The notes beneath the pieces are model-generated. The model made no database searches. It had not been told where the DNA came from and was given only the letters and a program-made list of their open reading frames with translations. Made by a program: the position numbers and the translations under genes. DNA of 64,000 nt, from assembly GCA_018057765.1 (NCBI GenBank), contig JAGPDB010000008.1, positions 1 to 64,000 on the forward strand, given 5' to 3'. This document shows positions 53,915 through 63,956 of the stretch, in pieces. Source of the DNA: Acidimicrobiia bacterium. Its GTDB lineage: Bacteria > Actinomycetota > Acidimicrobiia > IMCC26256 > JAGPDB01. The stretch's first letter is position 1. Every line of letters starts with the position of its first letter.

Positions 53915-53947
53915 CCTTAAATATTTAACATTTTAAAACAATAAAAA

Positions 53948-54445
53948 CTATCTGTTCATATGTTGGTTACCAAGAGCAGGTCGACGAGAGTCACCCCATG
54001 GAAGAGGTACAATCACGCATGATCCACCAGCAGCTTCAATTGCAGTTTTGGCAGAGCCAGAAAATCCATGCGCATGCACAGTTACTGCTTTGTCAATAGT
54101 TCCACGTCCAAGAATTTTTACAAAACCTTGTTTCTTCAAAATACCACGAGTACGCATGATACCAGGATCAGCTGTTTCACCATCTTTAAAATTATCGCTA
54201 AGAGTGTCTAGATTCAATGAAAGATATTCAACACGGAAAGGGTTATTGAAACCTTTAGCCTTTGGTGAGCGACGGTAAGTAGGGACTTGTCCACCTTCGA
54301 AACCAGCAAACACAGTGTTACGAGCGTGTTGTCCTTTAGAACCACGACCAGCAGTTTTTCCACCTTTACCTGAAATACCACGACCTACACGCTTTGCAGT
54401 TTTTTTCTCACCCGGGTTAGGAGCTAAATCGTTTATCTTAATCAT
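53948..54445 (-). CDS. rplO: 50S ribosomal protein L15
   Basis: Late-assembly large-subunit protein. From the ATG at 54445 it is 165 residues with MIKINDLAPNPGEKKTAKRV, GRGISGKGGKTAGRGSKGQH, and later VEYLSLNLDTL; C-terminal IEAAGGSCVIVPLPW fits. AAAGGA lies 6 nt before this ATG. A frame extension to 54502 would overlap a hairpin and does not look like L15. Follows rpmD. Confidence 0.96.
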   Translation of the reverse strand: MIKINDLAPNPGEKKTAKRVGRGISGKGGKTAGRGSKGQHARNTVFAGFEGGQVPTYRRSPKAKGFNNPFRVEYLSLNLDTLSDNFKDGETADPGIMRTRGILKKQGFVKILGRGTIDKAVTVHAHGFSGSAKTAIEAAGGSCVIVPLPWGDSRRPALGNQHMNR

Positions 54446-54483
54446 TATGTTTCCTTTATTGGAGGTTTTTGGGGTTAAGCCCG

Positions 54484-54502
54484 TTGGAGGTCTTACCTCC
54501 AA
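54484..54502 (-). other. Hairpin between rpmD and rplO
   Basis: TTGGAGGT and ACCTCCAA form a perfect 8 bp stem with a 3 nt loop, 3 nt after the rpmD stop. No T-run follows. The GGAGGT repeated in the spacer might also mask ribosome binding. Confidence 0.6.
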
Positions 54503-54505
54503 GTA

Positions 54506-54745
54506 CTATTTCTTGTTTGATTTCTTCGGAACTGGCTTAGCCATTTTGCCTGTATCTGATTTTGGGTCGTAAGCACTTACCTCAATAAGATGAGGAACAC
54601 GAGCAATCATTCCACGAATAATTTCGTTATCTTCATGAATACGTACACGGCTAATACGAGTTAGACCCAATGCGCGCAAAGTACCGCGATGATTTGGTTT
54701 AGTACCAATCTTACTTTTAATTTGTTTAATCTGTATTTGTGCCAT
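54506..54745 (-). CDS. rpmD: 50S ribosomal protein L30
   Basis: Small large-subunit protein. The family core is complete: IQIKQIKSKIGTKPNHRGTL, LRALGLTRISR and the Pro-rich ending. The 79 residues exceed the usual 60 because of a C-terminal tail ending in PKKSNKK. The ATG at 54745 is preferred (AGAAGG 7 nt upstream) over an ATG two codons earlier. Confidence 0.94.
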   Translation of the reverse strand: MAQIQIKQIKSKIGTKPNHRGTLRALGLTRISRVRIHEDNEIIRGMIARVPHLIEVSAYDPKSDTGKMAKPVPKKSNKK

Positions 54746-54776
54746 GAGCATACCTTCTTAATTTTTACTTTTAGAG

Positions 54777-55490
54777 TTAATGTGCTTTAACTTTATCTTT
54801 AAGTTCACGTTGTGTTTCTTTATATGAAGCCAACATACCTTTAGTTGTAACTTCTTCCATTGATTTTCCACGAAGTCGAGCTACATCTTCTGGACGCTTC
54901 AAGTTTTTAAGACCGTTAATAGTTGCTCTAGAAACATTTATCGCGTTTGCACTACCTAGTGATTTTGCCAAAATGTCTCGGATTCCAGCAGATTCTAAAA
55001 TAGTACGAACTGTACCACCAGCAATAACACCAGTACCAGGAGCGGCAGGCTTTAGCAGTACACGTGCAGCATCATGAACTCCCAATATTTCGTGAGTGAG
55101 ACTTCGTCCAGCTAATGGAACAGCGAAAACAGCTTTCTTTGCTTCATCGATTCCTTTTTGTATAGCCAAAGGAACTTCTTTAGCTTTACCGTAACCAAGA
55201 CCAACATTGCCATTACCATCACCGACAACAACTAGTGCAGTGAAAGAGAACCGACGACCACCTTTAACAACTTTAGCAACACGGTTGATTGCAATAACTT
55301 TTTCTTCCAAATAACCCTCTGGTTTTGGTTCGTCACTACGATCGTTACGATTATCGCGACCTTGACCGCCACCGTATGAGTTATTATTAGAAGATTTTTT
55401 CTTATCTTCTTTTTGTACCTCAGGTGCTTTAGCAGCTGTTGCTGCTACTGGTGTTTCAGTTTTTACTTCTTCATTTGTTGAATCTGTCAT
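54777..55490 (-). CDS. rpsE: 30S ribosomal protein S5 with long N-terminal extension
   Basis: S5 lines the mRNA entry and affects decoding accuracy. The core is standard: [55 protein letters not shown] and [18 protein letters not shown]. About 60 Ala/Lys/Gly/Asn-rich, likely disordered residues precede it, giving 237 residues in all. I prefer the ATG at 55490; a TTG at 55511 adds seven. Confidence 0.96.
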   Translation of the reverse strand: MTDSTNEEVKTETPVAATAAKAPEVQKEDKKKSSNNNSYGGGQGRDNRNDRSDEPKPEGYLEEKVIAINRVAKVVKGGRRFSFTALVVVGDGNGNVGLGYGKAKEVPLAIQKGIDEAKKAVFAVPLAGRSLTHEILGVHDAARVLLKPAAPGTGVIAGGTVRTILESAGIRDILAKSLGSANAINVSRATINGLKNLKRPEDVARLRGKSMEEVTTKGMLASYKETQRELKDKVKAH

Positions 55491-55522
55491 AGCTCTACTT
55501 TTCTTACGCAATTACTGCGTAC

Positions 55523-55876
55523 TTAGAATTTAAGTCCTTTTTTACGTGCACCGTCAGCAACAGCTGCGACGCGACCGTGATATTTATAACCACCACGATC
55601 GAATACTATTTTTTCAATACCTTTTTCTTGTGCACGAGTTGCAACAAGTTCTCCAACTTTAGAAGCTGCAGCTACATTTACTGATTTAGCTGTAAATTCT
55701 TTTTCCAATGTTGATGCTTGTGCAATTGTTACACCATTTAGATCGTCTATTAGTTGTGCGACAATATTTTTATTTGAACGGAAAATCGCTAAACGAGGAG
55801 TCGTTGGAGTTCCCGATATTAGTTTACGAACACGAATATGTCTTCTTGTTCTTGCATTCTTTGATGTTTTAATCAT
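55523..55876 (-). CDS. rplR: 50S ribosomal protein L18
   Basis: 5S rRNA-binding protein. The 117 residues have [58 protein letters not shown] and [20 protein letters not shown]. Length and position (between rplF and rpsE) are standard. Confidence 0.97.
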   Translation of the reverse strand: MIKTSKNARTRRHIRVRKLISGTPTTPRLAIFRSNKNIVAQLIDDLNGVTIAQASTLEKEFTAKSVNVAAASKVGELVATRAQEKGIEKIVFDRGGYKYHGRVAAVADGARKKGLKF

Positions 55877-55904
55877 TTTGTTTCCTTTGTTACGTGGAGG
55901 GCCG

Positions 55905-55926
55905 ACCTCTTGGAGGTACGGACCTC
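55905..55926 (-). other. Alternative hairpins between rplF and rplR
   Basis: Three short segments, GAGGT (55922-55926), ACCTC (55913-55917) and GAGGT (55905-55909) on the minus strand, can form two mutually exclusive 5 bp stems because the middle segment pairs with either side. A switch-like or attenuating role is possible but unproven. Confidence 0.45.
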
Positions 55927-55935
55927 GTAGTGCAA

Positions 55936-56475
55936 CTATTTAGCTGATTTACCAGCTTTACGTCTTACATGTTCGCCTTCATAACGAATACCTTTACCCT
56001 TATATGGTTCAGGTTTCTTCAATTTTCGAATATTGGCAGCAACCTGACCTACAAGTTGTTTATCAATACCAGTAATTTCAATACGAGTCTGAGTTGGTGT
56101 AACAAAACTAATACCTTCAGGTGCATTAAATACTACAGGGTGAGAAAAGCCAAGTGCCATATCTAATTTCTGTGGAGTAGTTGCTGCAGCTCTATAACCA
56201 ACACCAATAATTTCTAGTGCTTTTGTATAACCTTTTTCAACGCCTTCAACATTATTAGCAACAAGTGCACGTGTTAAACCATGTAATGCTTTTGCTTGTC
56301 GTTCGTCACTATCGCGAACAACATTGATAACACCTTCACTGACATCAATTTTTATAACATCTGGAATTTCATTACTAAGTTCACCTTTAGGTCCTTTTAC
56401 AAGACAAGTTGAACCAGTCATTGAAATAGTAACTCCAGATGGAACTGTAATTGGTTTTAATCCGATTCTTGACAT
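55936..56475 (-). CDS. rplF: 50S ribosomal protein L6
   Basis: Two-domain large-subunit protein near the factor-binding site. The 179 residues start [20 protein letters not shown], continue with [30 protein letters not shown], and end with the conserved [20 protein letters not shown]. The ATG at 56475 is chosen over a TTG three codons earlier. Confidence 0.97.
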   Translation of the reverse strand: MSRIGLKPITVPSGVTISMTGSTCLVKGPKGELSNEIPDVIKIDVSEGVINVVRDSDERQAKALHGLTRALVANNVEGVEKGYTKALEIIGVGYRAAATTPQKLDMALGFSHPVVFNAPEGISFVTPTQTRIEITGIDKQLVGQVAANIRKLKKPEPYKGKGIRYEGEHVRRKAGKSAK

Positions 56476-56477
56476 AA

Positions 56478-56882
56478 CTACCAAACCTCACATAGGACTT
56501 CGCCACCCACATGCTTTGCACGTGCTTCGCGATCGGTTATAACACCTTTTGATGTTGACAAAATAGCAATACCCATACCACCAAGAACACGAGGTACAGT
56601 AGTAGAAGCTTTGTATATACGAAGTCCAGGCTTCGAAATACGCTTAATACCAGTTATAACCTTTTCGCGCTCTTCGGAATATTTCATTGTTATCTTTAAA
56701 TTTTTATATGCTTTGCCTTCAATATCAGCAACTTCGAAATCAGTAATGTAACCTTCTCGAACTAATATATTCGCAATAGCTTCTTTCATTTTTGAAGAAG
56801 GCATTGTTAATGTATCGTGCATAGCAATGTTTGCATTTCTTATGCGTGTAAGCATGTCTGCAATTGGATCTGTCATATTCAT
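56478..56882 (-). CDS. rpsH: 30S ribosomal protein S8
   Basis: Central-domain 16S rRNA-binding protein; in E. coli it represses the spc operon. The 134 residues have [57 protein letters not shown], and the end [20 protein letters not shown]. Standard length. Confidence 0.97.
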   Translation of the reverse strand: MNMTDPIADMLTRIRNANIAMHDTLTMPSSKMKEAIANILVREGYITDFEVADIEGKAYKNLKITMKYSEEREKVITGIKRISKPGLRIYKASTTVPRVLGGMGIAILSTSKGVITDREARAKHVGGEVLCEVW

Positions 56883-56894
56883 ATCAATACACCT

Positions 56895-57080
56895 CTACCA
56901 TGAACTCTTTGTAACGCCCGGCAACTCACCATTGTGAGCCATTTGTCGTAAACACATACGACAAACGCCGAATTTACGATAAACCGAACGCGCTCTTCCA
57001 CATTTACGGCAACGAGTATATTTTCGTACCGCAAATTTTGGTTCACGTTGTTGTTTGTTTACTAAAGCTTTTTTTGCCAT
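56895..57080 (-). CDS. rpsZ: 30S ribosomal protein S14, zinc type
   Basis: The 61-residue type Z S14 has the zinc ligands CRKC and CRMC in [20 protein letters not shown], and ends with [11 protein letters not shown]. It lies between rplE and rpsH, as usual for this form. A longer zinc-free paralogue is not in this window. Confidence 0.97.
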   Translation of the reverse strand: MAKKALVNKQQREPKFAVRKYTRCRKCGRARSVYRKFGVCRMCLRQMAHNGELPGVTKSSW

Positions 57081-57096
57081 CTATATTTCCCTAACC

Positions 57097-57654
57097 TTAC
57101 GCGCTCTGTTGTGGTTGTCTGAACGGAAAACCGAACGCTGCCAAAAGTGCACGACCTTCGTCGTCTGTTTTTGCGGATGTACATATAGTGATATCCATAC
57201 CGCGAGCAGTATCAATATCATCATATTGAATTTCAGGGAAAATTAATTGATCATTAATACCAAAAGTATAATTTCCTCTTCCATCAAAACTCTTAGGGCT
57301 CAGTCCACGAAAGTCCCGGATACGAGGTATCGACAATGTAACTAGCCTATCGAAGAATTCCCACATTTGATCTCCACGCAAAGTTACTTTTGCACCAATA
57401 GCTTGACCTTCGCGAAGCTTAAAACCAGCAATTGATTTGCGAGCACGAGTGATCATAGCTTTTTGACCAGAAATAGCAGTTAAGTCTTTAACAGCTCCTT
57501 CTATCAAGTTACCTTGTTGTGTAGCTTTACCTACACCAGAGTTAATAACAATTTTTTGTAATTGTGGAATTTGCATTTTGTTCTTCAAAGATAAATCGTT
57601 TTGAAGCTTTGAGGCAATTTCTTTTGTATATTTTTCTTTTAATCGTGGTGCCAT
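57097..57654 (-). CDS. rplE: 50S ribosomal protein L5
   Basis: 5S rRNA-binding protein bridging to S13. The 185 residues include [60 protein letters not shown] and [20 protein letters not shown]. Its ATG overlaps the rplX stop, consistent with coupling. Standard length. Confidence 0.97.
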   Translation of the reverse strand: MAPRLKEKYTKEIASKLQNDLSLKNKMQIPQLQKIVINSGVGKATQQGNLIEGAVKDLTAISGQKAMITRARKSIAGFKLREGQAIGAKVTLRGDQMWEFFDRLVTLSIPRIRDFRGLSPKSFDGRGNYTFGINDQLIFPEIQYDDIDTARGMDITICTSAKTDDEGRALLAAFGFPFRQPQQSA

Positions 57655-57968
57655 TATAGTGCGCTCCCCGTCTTCTTAGAAAAACGAACTTTGGTGCGTT
57701 TTCCATCTTTGTCTTCAATGCGAATTCCAACACGAGTAGTGTGTCCATCTGCATCGATAAGCATTACGTTGCTTGCATTTATCGGCATATCTTTATCAAT
57801 GATGCCTGCTTGCATTGTTGCACTAGTTTGTTTTTGATGTTTTTTAACAACGTTTGCACCTTCAACAAGAACAGTATTCTTTTTGGCATCAGTACGAATT
57901 ACTTCGCCTTCTTTACCTTTGTTCTTGCCTGAGATAACGCGAACGCGATCACCTTTACGAATTTTCAT
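57654..57968 (-). CDS. rplX: 50S ribosomal protein L24
   Basis: Assembly initiator of the large subunit. The 104 residues show the KOW motif ([20 protein letters not shown]), [14 protein letters not shown] and the end [20 protein letters not shown]. Standard length and place. Confidence 0.97.
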   Translation of the reverse strand: MKIRKGDRVRVISGKNKGKEGEVIRTDAKKNTVLVEGANVVKKHQKQTSATMQAGIIDKDMPINASNVMLIDADGHTTRVGIRIEDKDGKRTKVRFSKKTGSAL

Positions 57969-58337
57969 TTATATTACCTCCGGTGCGAGTGAAACTATAC
58001 GCATAAATTTTTTATCACGAAGTTCACGTCCAACTGGGCCAAAGATACGAGTTCCGCGAGGAGTCATATCGTCTTTAATAAGAACACAAGCATTCTCATC
58101 GAAACGAATGTAACTACCGTCGGGACGTCGTTGTTCCTTTTTAACACGAACAACAACACATTTAACTACGTCACCTTTTTTTACTTGACTACCTGGTTGT
58201 GCATCTTTAACAGTTGCTACAAAAGTGTCACCCAAACGTGCATAACGTCTACGAGTTCCACCTAATACCTTGATACAAAGTACTTGACGTGCACCTGTAT
58301 TATCGGCAACTTTAAGTCGACTTTCTTGCTGAATCAT
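57969..58337 (-). CDS. rplN: 50S ribosomal protein L14
   Basis: Intersubunit-bridge protein. The 122 residues have [40 protein letters not shown], and [20 protein letters not shown]. It abuts rplX by one base. All conserved parts are present. Confidence 0.98.
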   Translation of the reverse strand: MIQQESRLKVADNTGARQVLCIKVLGGTRRRYARLGDTFVATVKDAQPGSQVKKGDVVKCVVVRVKKEQRRPDGSYIRFDENACVLIKDDMTPRGTRIFGPVGRELRDKKFMRIVSLAPEVI

Positions 58338-58346
58338 TTCTTAAAC

Positions 58347-58628
58347 CTACTTTGCCTTCTCTAGTATCTCTACTAAGCGCCAACGTTTTGTTGCAGACAA
58401 AGGTCTAGTTTCGCCAATGCGAACCTTGTCACCTTTACCAGCTTCGTTGTTCTCATCATGAACATAGAATTTCTTTGTTTTAAGTTGAGTTTTACGGTAC
58501 TGAGGATGAGGCTTACGATAAGTAACAGTAACAACTACTGTTTTATCCATAGCGTCAGAAGTTACGACACCTTCACGAACTTTTCGTGATTTGCGTTCTT
58601 CAGTTTTTATCTCTTCTTTAGCTGCCAT
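58347..58628 (-). CDS. rpsQ: 30S ribosomal protein S17
   Basis: OB-fold small-subunit protein. The 93 residues include [39 protein letters not shown] and [21 protein letters not shown] short charged N-terminal extension ([12 protein letters not shown]) is added. The start overlaps the rpmC stop. Confidence 0.97.
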   Translation of the reverse strand: MAAKEEIKTEERKSRKVREGVVTSDAMDKTVVVTVTYRKPHPQYRKTQLKTKKFYVHDENNEAGKGDKVRIGETRPLSATKRWRLVEILEKAK

Positions 58629-58858
58629 TATTTAGCTCCTGCTTCTGCTTTAACATCATCTCTCGGTGATGCTAATTCACGTTCACGCATAACTGTTTCT
58701 ACACGTGCAATAGTTTTTTTCAATTGTGGAATCAGGTTATGCTTTTCTAATGATCCAGTTGCATTTTGAAAACGTAGATTAAAAAGTTCTTCTTTTACAT
58801 CTAAGAATTTTGTTAACAATTCAGCATCGTTAAGTTCTCTAAGTTCTGAACTAAACAT
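58628..58858 (-). CDS. rpmC: 50S ribosomal protein L29
   Basis: Helical-hairpin protein at the tunnel exit. The 76 residues have [39 protein letters not shown] and a helix with [12 protein letters not shown]. An Ala/Lys-rich tail follows. The start overlaps the rplP stop. Confidence 0.96.
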   Translation of the reverse strand: MFSSELRELNDAELLTKFLDVKEELFNLRFQNATGSLEKHNLIPQLKKTIARVETVMRERELASPRDDVKAEAGAK

Positions 58859-59274
58859 TATTCACCATCCTCACGCAATATAAAACGTGTTCTTAAAGGA
58901 AGTTTATGCATAGCTAAACGCATAGCTTCACGAGCAACTTCTTCGCTAACGCCAGAAAGTTCAAACATAACTCGTCCCGGTTTAACTTTACAAACCCAAC
59001 TCTCAACATTACCTTTACCTTTACCCATTCGAGTTTCAGCAGGTTTGTGCGTTATTGGTTTATCAGGAAAAATATTGATCCAAACTTTACCACCACGTTT
59101 GATATAACGAGTCATAGCAATACGAGCAGCTTCAATTTGGCGAGATGTTACATACGAACATGCCATAGCTTGAATACCAAAGTCACCGAAATTCATTTCG
59201 GTTCCACCTTTTGCTAGACCGCGCATACGGCCACGCATTTGTTTACGATATTTTGTTTTACGAGGCATCAACAT
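58858..59274 (-). CDS. rplP: 50S ribosomal protein L16
   Basis: Large-subunit protein near the A site. The 138 residues open with [20 protein letters not shown], continue with [10 protein letters not shown]-type text and [20 protein letters not shown], and have [20 protein letters not shown] and [11 protein letters not shown] near the end. The first ATG is kept because related proteins start MLxPRK. Confidence 0.97.
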   Translation of the reverse strand: MLMPRKTKYRKQMRGRMRGLAKGGTEMNFGDFGIQAMACSYVTSRQIEAARIAMTRYIKRGGKVWINIFPDKPITHKPAETRMGKGKGNVESWVCKVKPGRVMFELSGVSEEVAREAMRLAMHKLPLRTRFILREDGE

Positions 59275-59276
59275 AA

Positions 59277-60218
59277 TTAATCATCTCCTCTGAAATGTGG
59301 AGTTTCGTGGTTATCTTTTTTAGTACGCTTTTCAATATCTTCTTCTTCTTGAAGACGACGTTCTAATTCTGGATCAGCTTCACCTACAAGAGATTTATTC
59401 TCGTCAACAATATTGTCTAAAGCAGCAATTTTATCAACTTCTACTTCTTGTACAACAACAGATGGTTTACGCTTTGCGCCACCGGATGAGATAATTCGCT
59501 TTGGTGCTTCACCTAATGCTTCACCAGAGGTTTCTCCTGTAGCCATTTTTGCTTCAACAGAAATTTTATCGTCATTGCTGACTTTATAAGGAACAATGTC
59601 GCCTTTATAAATCCAAATTTTTACACCAACAAGACCAGTTGTAGTTTCTGCACCAACAGCACCGTAATCAATATCAGCACGCATTGTATGAAGAGGAACT
59701 CTTCCTTCACGATACCATTCGCGACGAGCCATTTCAGCTCCACCTAAACGTCCTGAACATTGGATTTTAATACCAAGTGCTCCGGCTTTAAGTGCAGTTT
59801 GAACGGCACGTTTCATGGCACGACGGAAAGATACACGACCAGCAAGTTGATCAGCAACACCTTGAGCTAATAACATAGCGTCTAGCTCAGGATTTTTAAT
59901 TTCTTGTACATTTAGTTGTGCTTTTGGGTTACCAGAAATTTTTATTAAAGCACGACGATGCTTGTCGATTTCAGAACCTTTACGACCAATAACAATACCT
60001 GGACGAGCAGTATAAAGATCGATGCGGATTTTATCTCCACTTCTTTCAATTTCAATACGACTTACAGCAGCATGGCTAAGTTCTTTTTTTAGATAAGCAC
60101 GAATTTTAGAATCTTGGATTACATTCTCAGTATATTCAGTACCAGAAGCAAACCATCTAGATTTCCAATCGGTTGTATAACCAAGACGAAAACCGTACGG
60201 GTGAATTTTTTGACCCAT
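59277..60218 (-). CDS. rpsC: 30S ribosomal protein S3 with C-terminal extension
   Basis: S3 forms the mRNA entry channel. The first 215 residues are the normal protein: [20 protein letters not shown], the KH domain with [16 protein letters not shown], and [20 protein letters not shown] then [18 protein letters not shown]. Roughly 90 acidic and basic residues follow, for a total of 313. Actinobacterial S3 often has a tail, so this is a longer case. The start overlaps the rplV stop. Confidence 0.97.
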   Translation of the reverse strand: MGQKIHPYGFRLGYTTDWKSRWFASGTEYTENVIQDSKIRAYLKKELSHAAVSRIEIERSGDKIRIDLYTARPGIVIGRKGSEIDKHRRALIKISGNPKAQLNVQEIKNPELDAMLLAQGVADQLAGRVSFRRAMKRAVQTALKAGALGIKIQCSGRLGGAEMARREWYREGRVPLHTMRADIDYGAVGAETTTGLVGVKIWIYKGDIVPYKVSNDDKISVEAKMATGETSGEALGEAPKRIISSGGAKRKPSVVVQEVEVDKIAALDNIVDENKSLVGEADPELERRLQEEEDIEKRTKKDNHETPHFRGDD

Positions 60219-60997
60219 TATTTGTCGCCTTCTTTCTTTTCAGTCTTTTCAGCTTTAGGGGCAGCTTTTTTAGTAGCTGGTTTCTTCTCAGCAGCTTCAG
60301 TATTCTTTTCCGTAGGCTTCTTCTCTTCTTTAGTTTCAGCTTTATCTTCTTTTTCAACTTTTGCTTTAGCCGCAGGTTTCTTCTTAGTGACTGGTGCTGA
60401 ATCTTTTGCTGATTTAGAATCATCCGCCGTTGCGACTGGATCAGAAGCTTTAGCTTCTGCATTCGCAGGCGCTGATGATTCTTCAGCAGCATCTAATTCT
60501 TCAGCCTCAAGCGCGGTTGCTTTTTCAGCCTGCTTTGCTTTTGAAGCTTCGGCACGACGACGACGTTGTTCACGAGCATTCGCAGCACCAGTACCGGATT
60601 CTTTAGTTGCTTTAAAAGCAATTGCTTCATCGGCTTTACGTTCTAAAACAATAGTAATGTGACACATACGCTTACGGATAGAAGAAGCACGTCCACGAGC
60701 ACGAGGCTTGAAGCGTTTCATTGTTGGACCTTCGTCAACAAATATTTCTTTAACCATTAACTCTTCACCTGGGATGTTTTGATTGTGAGAAGCATTTGCC
60801 ATAGCGCTATTAAGAAGCTTTCCAACTTCCTCTGCAGCACCACGATTACAAAGCATTAAAATGTTTTGTGATTCTTCAGCATCTTTACCACGAATCAAGT
60901 CTGCAACTTGGCGAACTTTATAAGCTGAACGACCAATATATTTAACAACAGCACGTGTTTGAGGACGTTCAGTTTCAACGAGTCTAGAAGTAGCCAT
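60218..60997 (-). CDS. rplV: 50S ribosomal protein L22 with long low-complexity tail
   Basis: Tunnel-lining protein. The core (about 15-125) is normal: [55 protein letters not shown] and [13 protein letters not shown] tail of about 130 residues made of Ala, Lys, Glu and Pro follows, for 259 in all, twice the normal length. It is likely disordered and projects from the ribosome surface. Confidence 0.97.
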   Translation of the reverse strand: MATSRLVETERPQTRAVVKYIGRSAYKVRQVADLIRGKDAEESQNILMLCNRGAAEEVGKLLNSAMANASHNQNIPGEELMVKEIFVDEGPTMKRFKPRARGRASSIRKRMCHITIVLERKADEAIAFKATKESGTGAANAREQRRRRAEASKAKQAEKATALEAEELDAAEESSAPANAEAKASDPVATADDSKSAKDSAPVTKKKPAAKAKVEKEDKAETKEEKKPTEKNTEAAEKKPATKKAAPKAEKTEKKEGDK

Positions 60998-60999
60998 GA

Positions 61000-61275
61000 T
61001 TAGCGTCCTTTCTTTTCATCATTTTTGTGTCCTTTGAAAGTACGAGTGTGTGCGAACTCTCCAAGTTTGTGTCCAACCATTGATTCACTAACAAAAACCG
61101 GAACATGTTTGCGTCCATCATGAACAGCCATAGTGTGTCCAACCATGTCAGGAATAATTGTTGATCTACGAGACCAAGTCTTAATAACTTTTTTTGTACC
61201 AGCTTCATTTTGAGCTTCTACTTTTTCAAGTAGATGGTCATCAATGAATGGTCCTTTTTTAGCACTACGTGTCAT
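61000..61275 (-). CDS. rpsS: 30S ribosomal protein S19
   Basis: Head protein of the small subunit. The 91 residues have [60 protein letters not shown] and [16 protein letters not shown]. Standard length and place between rplB and rplV. Confidence 0.98.
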   Translation of the reverse strand: MTRSAKKGPFIDDHLLEKVEAQNEAGTKKVIKTWSRRSTIIPDMVGHTMAVHDGRKHVPVFVSESMVGHKLGEFAHTRTFKGHKNDEKKGR

Positions 61276-61279
61276 TTAA

Positions 61280-62116
61280 TTACCTTCTCGCTGTACGTGA
61301 ACGACGTCGACGCACGATCATAGAATCTGACTTTTTACCCTTATGACGAGTACGGCCTTCAGGCTTACCCCAAGGAGAAACTGGGTGACGACCGCCACTA
61401 GTTTTACCTTCACCACCACCATGTGGATGATCAACAGGGTTCATAACAACACCACGAACGTGAGGTCGTTTACCTTTCCAACGGTTTCGTCCAGCTTTAC
61501 CAATTTTGATAAGACCAAATTCTGCATTACCTACTTCACCAATTGTTGCGCGACAATCAATCAATACACGTCGCATCTCAGTTGATGGAAGACGAACAGT
61601 TGCAAAAGAACCTTCTTTAGCAACAAGTTGAACACTAGCTCCAGCGCCACGAGCCATTTTGCCGCCAGCACCTGGTTTTAGTTCAATATTGTGGATGACG
61701 GTGCCGACAGGGATATAACGAAGAGGTAAAGCATTACCAACTTTAATATCTGCTTTCGGACCTGATTCAACACTTTGGCCAACTTCAAGATCTTTTGGAG
61801 CAATAATATATCGTTTTTCTCCATCACTATAATGAAGAAGTGCAATACGAGCATTACGGTTTGGGTCATATTCGATAGCTGCAACTTTTGCAACGATTGA
61901 ATCTTTGTTTCTTGTGAAATCGATTATACGATATTTCTGCTTATGTCCACCACCGCGATGACGAGAAGTCATACGACCATACGAGTTACGTCCGCCAGTA
62001 CGATTCTTTTTAGTTAAAAGAGCCTTTTCTGGTTTCGATTTTGTTATTTCATCAAAAGATGAAACACTTTGGAATCGACGTCCTGGGCTCGTTGGTTTTC
62101 TTTGTCTGATAGCCAT
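61280..62116 (-). CDS. rplB: 50S ribosomal protein L2
   Basis: Needed for subunit association and peptidyl transfer. The 278 residues contain [59 protein letters not shown], and [20 protein letters not shown] with the conserved His. The C-terminus [10 protein letters not shown] is normal. Confidence 0.98.
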   Translation of the reverse strand: MAIRQRKPTSPGRRFQSVSSFDEITKSKPEKALLTKKNRTGGRNSYGRMTSRHRGGGHKQKYRIIDFTRNKDSIVAKVAAIEYDPNRNARIALLHYSDGEKRYIIAPKDLEVGQSVESGPKADIKVGNALPLRYIPVGTVIHNIELKPGAGGKMARGAGASVQLVAKEGSFATVRLPSTEMRRVLIDCRATIGEVGNAEFGLIKIGKAGRNRWKGKRPHVRGVVMNPVDHPHGGGEGKTSGGRHPVSPWGKPEGRTRHKGKKSDSMIVRRRRSRTARR

Positions 62117-62117
62117 C

Positions 62118-62459
62118 TTATGCTCCCAAAACTTCTATAGAGTCGCCATCTTTTAAAACTACGACTGCGATTTTTTTATTCGAGCGTTGACCCCAAGTAC
62201 CAGTTTTACGATCACGCTTTCTTTTACCACTACGGTTATGAGTACGTACATCTTTTACTGTTACATTAAATAGAGCTTCAACTGCCTGACGAATTTCGAT
62301 CTTGTTTGCTGTTGGGCTTACAACGAATGTATAAAGACTTTGGTCGAAACCTGCATAGCTTTTTTCTGAAACTACAGGAGCAATAATCACATCACGAAAG
62401 CGTGCAATATTACGTGCTTGGCTTAATGCTTTTTCAGATACTGTATTTGTAGTAGCCAT
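62118..62459 (-). CDS. rplW: 50S ribosomal protein L23
   Basis: Tunnel-exit docking site for trigger factor and SRP. The 113 residues have [40 protein letters not shown], and [20 protein letters not shown] near the end. A short N-terminal extension is present. The start overlaps the rplD stop. Confidence 0.97.
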   Translation of the reverse strand: MATTNTVSEKALSQARNIARFRDVIIAPVVSEKSYAGFDQSLYTFVVSPTANKIEIRQAVEALFNVTVKDVRTHNRSGKRKRDRKTGTWGQRSNKKIAVVVLKDGDSIEVLGA

Positions 62460-63226
62460 TATTTTGCACCTCCATCTTTAGTAGATTCGGTCATAGATTT
62501 AACTCCAGCGTCAACAATGTCTTCCATGGATAATTCGCCATTTAGGTCTTTGTCAACAAAAGCTAAGTCTGTATGCTCACCTTTAAACATTGAAATAGTT
62601 AATTCGATTGTATCTTTAGAGAAGATAACAATGTCACTACAAAGTACATCATAAGCATTTAGTTCATGAATAGAAATAAGTTGAACTTGGTCGCCAATGT
62701 TGCGTAGTGAAAGCCAAACGTTTTCTTGAACTTTATCGACAACAACCAATACTCTTGGAAGTCTTTCATTTTTATCTTCTGAGCGAACACCAATATTTGT
62801 TAATACTTTTAAAGCGTCTTTAGTTTTTGGTGCTTCTAAATTCCAATTATCAATAATGATAATTTTATTTTCTATCGCACGATCACTAAGAGCTTGCAAT
62901 AGTGCAGCGCGGATCATTTTCTTCGGAGTCTTTTGATTATATTTACGAGGCTTAACTGCATGAGTCATTCCACCACCACGCCAGATTGGCGAACGTGATG
63001 AACCGGCACGAGCATTACCAGTACCTTTTTGAGCCCATGGTTTTTTACCGCCACCGCTAACTTCACTTCTTGTTTTAGCACTTTGAGTACCAGCACGAGC
63101 TGCAGCTAGTTGTGCGAGAACCACTTGGTTCAATAAAGAAATATTTGGTTCCTTATTAAAGAACTCTTCAGGTAGTTCGAATTTAGCTCCGTCTTTACCT
63201 GCTGATGTTTTCATTGTTATATTCAT
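62459..63226 (-). CDS. rplD: 50S ribosomal protein L4
   Basis: Tunnel constriction protein and, in E. coli, regulator of the S10 operon. The 255 residues include AARAGTQSAKTRSEVSGGGK, KPWAQKGTGNARAGSSRSPI and WRGGGMTHAVKPRKYNQKTP. The C-terminal part is more acidic and longer than usual, adding about 40 residues. It overlaps rplC by 4 bp. Confidence 0.97.
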   Translation of the reverse strand: MNITMKTSAGKDGAKFELPEEFFNKEPNISLLNQVVLAQLAAARAGTQSAKTRSEVSGGGKKPWAQKGTGNARAGSSRSPIWRGGGMTHAVKPRKYNQKTPKKMIRAALLQALSDRAIENKIIIIDNWNLEAPKTKDALKVLTNIGVRSEDKNERLPRVLVVVDKVQENVWLSLRNIGDQVQLISIHELNAYDVLCSDIVIFSKDTIELTISMFKGEHTDLAFVDKDLNGELSMEDIVDAGVKSMTESTKDGGAK

Positions 63227-63879
63227 TTGGACACCTTCTTAAGTGGTGCTTTAACAGCGCTGCGAATAAATACAACAGCACCTTTTGATCCAGGAACAGA
63301 TCCTTTTATAAGCAGTACATTACGTTCTGCATCTGCACCAACAATTTTTAGATTTTGTGTAGTAATTTTGACTTGACCCATGTGTCCAGCCATTCTCTTA
63401 CCTTTAAAAACACGACCTGGTGTTGCACATGCTCCAATAGAACCTGGTGCTCGGTGATGTTTGTGATTACCGTGAGATGCGCCTTGACCCTTAAAGTTGT
63501 GACGTTTCATACCACCAGCAAAACCATGACCTTTAGAAATTGCACTTACGTCAATTGTTTCGCCAGCTTCAAATTGTTCAACTGAAATAGACTGACCTAA
63601 TTCATATTCTGAAATATCGCCAACACGAATTTCAACAAGTTTTCTTGCTGATTCAATTCCTGCAGCTTTAAGATGACCTTTTTCGCCACCAGAAATATTC
63701 TTTTCTTTTTTCGATCCCATTGCTAATTGAATCGCACTATAGCCGTCGCGTTCATTAGTTTTGATTTGCGAAATATGACAGGGATCACATTTGATAACAG
63801 TTACCGGAATAACTTTATTGTTTTCGTCCCAGAGTTGAGTCATTCCGACTTTTACTCCAAGCATGCCTTTTGAGTTCAT
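63223..63879 (-). CDS. rplC: 50S ribosomal protein L3
   Basis: Early-assembly protein near the peptidyl transferase centre. The 218 residues open with LGVKVGMTQLWDENNKVIPV, continue with KGHGFAGGMKRHNFKGQGAS and HGNHKHHRAPGSIGACATPG, and end in RVFKGKRMAGHMG plus a basic C-terminus. rpsJ, which usually precedes rplC, is not in the 121 bp left upstream. Confidence 0.97.
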   Translation of the reverse strand: MNSKGMLGVKVGMTQLWDENNKVIPVTVIKCDPCHISQIKTNERDGYSAIQLAMGSKKEKNISGGEKGHLKAAGIESARKLVEIRVGDISEYELGQSISVEQFEAGETIDVSAISKGHGFAGGMKRHNFKGQGASHGNHKHHRAPGSIGACATPGRVFKGKRMAGHMGQVKITTQNLKIVGADAERNVLLIKGSVPGSKGAVVFIRSAVKAPLKKVSK

Positions 63880-63904
63880 GACATTGGCTCGTTTCTTTGT
63901 TGTT

Positions 63905-63956
63905 TAGCCCAGTGGGCGTATTACGGGCTTATCTTTATCTGGATTTTGCCAGATAA
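63905..63956 (-). promoter_or_regulatory. Leader region of rplC with hairpins
   Basis: Upstream of rplC the minus strand forms a perfect 8 bp hairpin TTATCTGG-CAAAAT-CCAGATAA (63935-63956). After it comes GCCC-ACT-GGGC, a 4 bp stem with a 3 nt loop. These may be an attenuator or the leader of the S10-type operon. No coding frame for an S10 tail is visible. Confidence 0.5.

Noticed and set aside
60114-60662. A 182-residue plus-strand open frame opposite rplV and rpsC
   Set aside because: It is the mirror of the low-complexity L22 tail and gives a Ser/Ala/Phe-rich text; the minus-strand genes are certain.
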